The notes beneath the pieces are model-generated. The model searched no databases. It had not been told where the DNA came from and saw nothing but the letters and a program-made list of their open reading frames with translations. Source: Ferruginibacter sp. (GTDB lineage: Bacteria > Bacteroidota > Bacteroidia > Chitinophagales > Chitinophagaceae). Taken from it: 64,000 nt of DNA. Within the stretch, counting starts at the first letter, position 1, and each line of letters begins with the position of its first letter. The translations under genes were made by a program, and so were the position numbers. Where the stretch lies: the NCBI GenBank assembly GCA_016786725.1, contig JAEUVU010000003.1, positions 213,214 through 277,213 of the forward strand, in the 5' to 3' direction. Of this stretch, positions 60,273 to 64,000 are shown piece after piece.

Positions 60273-62807
60273 CTAAAAGTTAACCTTATTTTTTTCAGAA
60301 ATTATATCTTTAAGAACCAAATCCTGCCTATCCCATTCTAGAATATCTGTTGGTGGGTTTTGTCTAATAGAACTTCTTACAGAAAGCCAATAGCTGCGTT
60401 CAAAATTGTTTTTGTCATCAACTATTTCTTCTAGTACAAAATAATAATCGGCAGCCTTAACGAGACCGTGTAAAAAGGGCTTTTGTCCTTGTTGCATTAA
60501 CATAAAATCATCCGGACTTTGAGAAGAATTGCGACTATCAGAGAATCTGTCTGTTATATGTCTTTCTGATAATGAAAAGTTTGTGAATGTTGTTACAACC
60601 GTCAGGTTATATCTTGCCAAAATGCTGTATAGCAATGGCCATATCATGTGAGACTCTTGTAAATTTTTAAACTGCAAGAATACATTATGGAGACCATCTA
60701 ATAAGATTCCAGAATATGGTTCTCCTTCCAAATTGGCTTCATCAAGAAGCCGTACAATCTTGTAAACGAAATCTTCAGGGGTTAAATATCCTGCATAAAA
60801 AGCTTTGACAAAGCAAATTGATAAACTGTCTTGATACCCTGTAAAAATTCCATGTAATTGTCTCTTAATCTTCGTTACAAGTGCATCATAATATTCTTCA
60901 GGATACAAAAATGACACAATAAGAACTTTGTTCTTTTTGATATTTTTTATAGCAAATAATTTTCCGGTAGTTTGACCAGGTGAACTTTCTAATTCTTGTT
61001 TGGAGAGAACTGGCGTAAGCAATAGTTTTAGACCAAATCCCGCTTTGCCCGAACTCCCAAATCCGTGTACCAAAATTTGAGATTGGCTAGCAAGGGAAAG
61101 GAAGTTTTTATATTCAACTTTTCGCTTGCCAGATAAATTTTTTAATACAGGTATTACATTTTCTTCTGATGGTAAAAGCCTTCGTATTTTTTCTCTCTTA
61201 TCAAGTTGGGAAGGTACTTGAGGGCTAATTCTGAAACCTTTTGGATTTGAAAGATGAAATATGTGTGACCCTTGCCTAGAAACCTGATTTCTGGTTTTTA
61301 TCAATTGAAATATGCGAATTGTTTTTTCATGCTGTTTGTCTAGACCTGTTTGCTTCAAATGTATAGCAACATCAACCAGATAGTCAAGTTTTATTTTATT
61401 GGGGATGTCTTCAGCAGCAACTAATAGTACCAAGGCCCCCATATCTCTACATTGCTGAATAAATTTTTCTAACTTTTCATAAGTTTCATTGCCAAAAACT
61501 TTGTCTGCAAAAAGTTCATTAATATTATCAATTACTATAAATAACGGTGAGACTGCAGGAATCAGAAAAGAATTTTTATTTGAAATAAAATCATTTATTT
61601 GTTTTTGTTGTAGATCTGATTTTAAAAGTTTAAGAATGTCTGTTAATTCAGAAATATTTAGATTAGAGTTTATTTTAAATGGTGTGAACCAAGATATTTT
61701 TGAGCTTGTTGTTACTTCCTTTTTCGTTTTTGTTTCATTGTCGTAAATACTCAACTCTTTAAGATATTCTGGGACGAGAGTTTGAAGTCTTATAGTTAAA
61801 TCTTCTTCCTCCTCTTCTAAACTCAAATAAATACATGTCGTTTTTAATGGAGATAATGTTGCTGCAATAGAAAGAGCGGCAGAAGTCTTACCTGTACCAG
61901 GCTGGCCATGAAGACTTATTACCAAACCTGATGAAGATGTTTTCTTAAGACCACCATGAAACAGAATATCAGCACCACGTATTGGCATCGGCAATCCAAA
62001 AATCCAATTAATTACTTCTGATGCATTCGGTAATTCTGTATATAAATTCGATAATCTAAAATGATATTTAGGGCGAGAGTACAATTCTTTTAATACAGCT
62101 AAAGATTCCTTTTTTTCAGACGGTGAACAAAATGCAAGAAGTTCTTTATCGCTAGTGAACCATAAATGTGCTATTCCTTTAACTCCTAATACATGTGCTG
62201 TTAAAAAATTAATCCTTGAAGAAAAACGTTCTGGATTCAATCTAGGGTCCGGCCACCTTAATTGAATTTTTATATGATTTCTAAATGATCTTATGCTATT
62301 TAAAATATCTTCTTCTGTAAAAATTGCCAATTCAGAGTTTGATTTTGGTAATTCAGGGTTTTTAGGATGGACTCCAAGAAAATAAAAAAATACACTCCTG
62401 CATAATATGAATGGATAAGCTGATGTCTGTGGCTCAGAAGGAACCGTTAAGATGTGATATAAAATTTGAAAAGGAGAAGGTAATACTTCTGCTTTATAGT
62501 TTACATTTTTTTTGCTTTCCTGAACTTGTTGAAATGCCTGAATTATTATTTTAGATATCCTAGGATAAACATTTTGCTTTTTTTGTTCTGATTTTGTAAG
62601 TCCCTTTGTAATATGTCTATTTAATCCAGACTGTCGATACTTCACTGCAAATTTGGAGAAAAACTCCTGAAGCTGCTTGTCTGATTCGGTTAAGATTTCG
62701 CGGCGCTTATGTTTTTCATAGCAATAACCTAACGCCCTATGGATTTGCATCAGTAAATCTGAAAAAATATCACTATAGGGAAGGCTATTTATTTCATTTG
62801 CGGCCAT
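60273..62807 (-). CDS. Double KaiC/RecA-like ATPase
   Basis: 844 residues. A helical N-terminal region (about 1-260) leads to a first KaiC-like domain with Walker A GQPGTGKT (301-308), acidic EEEEED (331-336), Walker B LFIVIDN (422-428), and the KaiC-like ending RIFQLIKTRNQVSRQGSHIF (498-517). A second, degenerate domain has GFGSSGKA (582-589) with the usual Thr/Ser replaced by Ala and Walker B GILLDGL (700-706). The double-domain form recalls KaiC, but no KaiA/KaiB gene is near. It follows the 136-residue gene by 5 bases. Base composition is AT-richer than most of the window. Confidence 0.75.
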   Translation of the reverse strand: MAANEINSLPYSDIFSDLLMQIHRALGYCYEKHKRREILTESDKQLQEFFSKFAVKYRQSGLNRHITKGLTKSEQKKQNVYPRISKIIIQAFQQVQESKKNVNYKAEVLPSPFQILYHILTVPSEPQTSAYPFILCRSVFFYFLGVHPKNPELPKSNSELAIFTEEDILNSIRSFRNHIKIQLRWPDPRLNPERFSSRINFLTAHVLGVKGIAHLWFTSDKELLAFCSPSEKKESLAVLKELYSRPKYHFRLSNLYTELPNASEVINWIFGLPMPIRGADILFHGGLKKTSSSGLVISLHGQPGTGKTSAALSIAATLSPLKTTCIYLSLEEEEEDLTIRLQTLVPEYLKELSIYDNETKTKKEVTTSSKISWFTPFKINSNLNISELTDILKLLKSDLQQKQINDFISNKNSFLIPAVSPLFIVIDNINELFADKVFGNETYEKLEKFIQQCRDMGALVLLVAAEDIPNKIKLDYLVDVAIHLKQTGLDKQHEKTIRIFQLIKTRNQVSRQGSHIFHLSNPKGFRISPQVPSQLDKREKIRRLLPSEENVIPVLKNLSGKRKVEYKNFLSLASQSQILVHGFGSSGKAGFGLKLLLTPVLSKQELESSPGQTTGKLFAIKNIKKNKVLIVSFLYPEEYYDALVTKIKRQLHGIFTGYQDSLSICFVKAFYAGYLTPEDFVYKIVRLLDEANLEGEPYSGILLDGLHNVFLQFKNLQESHMIWPLLYSILARYNLTVVTTFTNFSLSERHITDRFSDSRNSSQSPDDFMLMQQGQKPFLHGLVKAADYYFVLEEIVDDKNNFERSYWLSVRSSIRQNPPTDILEWDRQDLVLKDIISEKNKVNF

Positions 62808-62812
62808 AAAAA

Positions 62813-63223
62813 TTATATTCCGATTAACGTTCGGGTTGATGGAACTTTACTACTGCCAATACTTTTATTATAAATCTGTGTTGCTTTAGATAATGCTGAT
62901 GGAGAAAATACTGGTTCTAATTCCCCGTCTTTATAATTTTTTATATTCCCTGTATAAACCTTACCTTCTGAATTTAACCAAAGGCCAATTCCTCTTTTTA
63001 CCTTTATAGGAGAAGGTAAGATCTTTATTACTTTTTTACTTTTTTCTAATTCTGATAAATCATTTTCAGTAAATGGATTTTTAATGTCTAATCCCCAAAA
63101 ATAGATTCCTTCATTATACCCTTGCTCGGTTGTTGTGTAAAAAAGAAGCTTTCGCATTCCTTTTTCTGGTAAGTCATCAGGAATAAGATGGGTTATGTAA
63201 AATGTTTCAATTTTAGTGCTCAT
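62813..63223 (-). CDS. Small unknown protein of the KaiC-like module
   Basis: 136 residues, basic C-terminal half, likely soluble. Two beta-rich stretches (FYITHLIPDDL, IGLWLNSEGKVYTG). No family recognised. It overlaps the 201-residue gene by 4 bases and precedes the ATPase by 5, so the three form an operon. Possibly a regulator or adaptor for the ATPase. Confidence 0.65.
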   Translation of the reverse strand: MSTKIETFYITHLIPDDLPEKGMRKLLFYTTTEQGYNEGIYFWGLDIKNPFTENDLSELEKSKKVIKILPSPIKVKRGIGLWLNSEGKVYTGNIKNYKDGELEPVFSPSALSKATQIYNKSIGSSKVPSTRTLIGI

Positions 63224-63825
63224 ATATTTAAAATTTCATTTTTTGCAAAATCTGCATCTTTAGGAAATTTCCCCTTTTCAAGGTAGTATTTTGTTGAATA
63301 GTAAGATGCTTCTACCAATTTTATAGCCCAGTTATACTCCTCTTCAACATCATGCTTGTACATGATAACTTTTATATTTGGGAAGGTTTTCTTAAATGCA
63401 TTCATAAGATCAAGATTTTCATTCATGTCGATACTACCATCGTCGAGAACAATATCAGTAAAAAAAGGCCAGAGAATTGCAACGATTGAGTCTGGCTTTA
63501 TTTGATGATAATATCTAAACTCGCCAGCTTTTTGGTAAATATTTTTGCCATAGTTATCATCATTCTCCCAACGCTCAGGATCACCATAATAGTACCAAAA
63601 ATCAGTTATTTCATCATCCTTAATAATTTGATGACTCTTCAAGATACGCAAATCTGAAGGTAATAGATAATACTTATCTAAATTTTTCCGGTCAACTAAG
63701 GGATTTTTCTGGGCTACGTCACATGGAGCTCCATGGCTTTCAGGAAAATCTAAATCCTTCTTTATGAAAATCCCAAAGGGTCTCACGGGAGGGGGGTCCT
63801 GATTTCGGTGGTAAGGATTGTGCAC
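63220..63825 (-). CDS. Unknown protein, first gene of the KaiC-like module
   Basis: 201 residues from a GTG at 63825. No ATG/TTG start exists in the frame before the upstream stop. The C-terminal half has a Rossmann-like or receiver-like pattern (SIVAILWPFFTDIVLDDGSID..., then FPNIKVIMYKH), with Asp residues at positions loosely like a response regulator, but Lys and Thr anchors are not clear. The in-frame stretch upstream (GHDVFIFGYHG) reads like protein, so the true N terminus may be longer or the gene may be frameshifted at a run of six C. Low certainty for any function. Confidence 0.55.
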   Translation of the reverse strand: MHNPYHRNQDPPPVRPFGIFIKKDLDFPESHGAPCDVAQKNPLVDRKNLDKYYLLPSDLRILKSHQIIKDDEITDFWYYYGDPERWENDDNYGKNIYQKAGEFRYYHQIKPDSIVAILWPFFTDIVLDDGSIDMNENLDLMNAFKKTFPNIKVIMYKHDVEEEYNWAIKLVEASYYSTKYYLEKGKFPKDADFAKNEILNI

Positions 63826-64000
63826 ACCATGATAACCGAAAATAAAAACATCATGCCCTAACCTTTAGATTTGTTTTTGATCTGTTTTAATAAGACTATT
63901 ACTATTACTACTTTTCTTTTTTGCTTCTTTTTTCTTTTGTTAATAGATGTTTTTATGTGAATAACTACATTTATAAACAACCTTCCGGTGCAGGCGCTTT
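63826..64000. other. AT-rich upstream region of the KaiC-like module
   Basis: No gene seen. On the minus strand the 5' side contains A-rich runs and repeated AGTAGTAATAGTAATAG triplets (63892-63908) and several TTG, but no clear TAnnTTTG. The last bases (CCGGTGCAGGCGC) recall the GC-rich repeat motif near 56161 and 55915. Confidence 0.35.

Noticed and set aside
63220..63825. Response regulator receiver domain in the 201-residue protein
   Set aside because: The hydrophobic pattern is loosely similar, but the key Lys and Thr/Ser positions cannot be placed, so I do not call it.
1..64000. CRISPR array, rRNA genes or insertion sequence transposases
   Set aside because: I looked for regular spaced repeats, rRNA motifs and transposase-like frames and saw none; the repeats here are palindromic and irregularly placed.

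Overview
The window is a 64 kb piece of a chromosome from a Bacteroidota bacterium, most likely of the Chitinophagaceae or a near relative. The evidence is the act (alternative complex III) plus cytochrome oxidase gene order, promoter -7 elements of the TAnnTTTG type, a fused E1 alpha/beta 2-oxoacid dehydrogenase, moderate GC content and many short palindromic intergenic repeats. This placement is inferred from gene content; no marker gene such as rRNA is present.

Layout. 0.1-3 kb: two M16 peptidase subunits and a small holin-like membrane protein. 3-16 kb: mixed housekeeping and envelope genes (von Willebrand protein, fused E1 dehydrogenase, LemA plus a DUF2207-type membrane protein, a beta-lactamase-like lipoprotein, a penicillin-acylase-type hydrolase, and a membrane protein fused to PurN). 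16-31 kb: one long co-directional respiratory operon, actABCDEF-coxBA-cyoE-coxC-coxC-coxD, which carries electrons from quinol through alternative complex III and cytochrome c to an aa3-type oxidase. It ends at a clear terminator and is followed by Sco, a DUF420 protein and a small membrane protein. 32.8-37.4 kb: small genes (OB-fold protein, alkyltransferase-like protein, DUF5522, TrmB, universal stress protein, a THEP1-like NTPase with a membrane partner).

37.5-49 kb: a purine catabolic operon, guaD-xdhA-xdhB-allB-alc-puuD-(OHCU decarboxylase/HIU hydrolase fusion)-DUF6986-like-xdhC. It should take guanine or hypoxanthine through xanthine, urate, HIU, OHCU, allantoin and allantoate to ureidoglycolate. 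Urate is oxidised by the membrane, cytochrome-c-type enzyme PuuD, so this pathway feeds the same cytochrome c/oxidase chain encoded 14 kb upstream. Next come two tandem structured RNAs on the minus strand, then an Lrp/AsnC regulator, a peptide-type ABC permease, a GT2 glycosyltransferase, a MarR regulator with a palindromic operator, and an acyl-CoA dehydrogenase.

55-64 kb: accessory-looking region. A 1.1 kb gene-poor stretch with repeats and a gene remnant is followed by two minus-strand modules: (i) a GHKL-type ATPase with two unknown partners (56.8-60.2 kb) and (ii) a double KaiC/RecA-like ATPase with two unknown partners (60.3-63.8 kb, visibly AT-richer). This is the best candidate for an undescribed system, possibly defence-related, but function cannot be proved from sequence.

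A second theme is the density of short palindromic repeats of at least four families. Several lie in frame inside genes: the E1 linker, the DUF6787-PurN junction, the start of the alkyltransferase-like protein, the end of the DUF5522 protein, and the glycosyltransferase.
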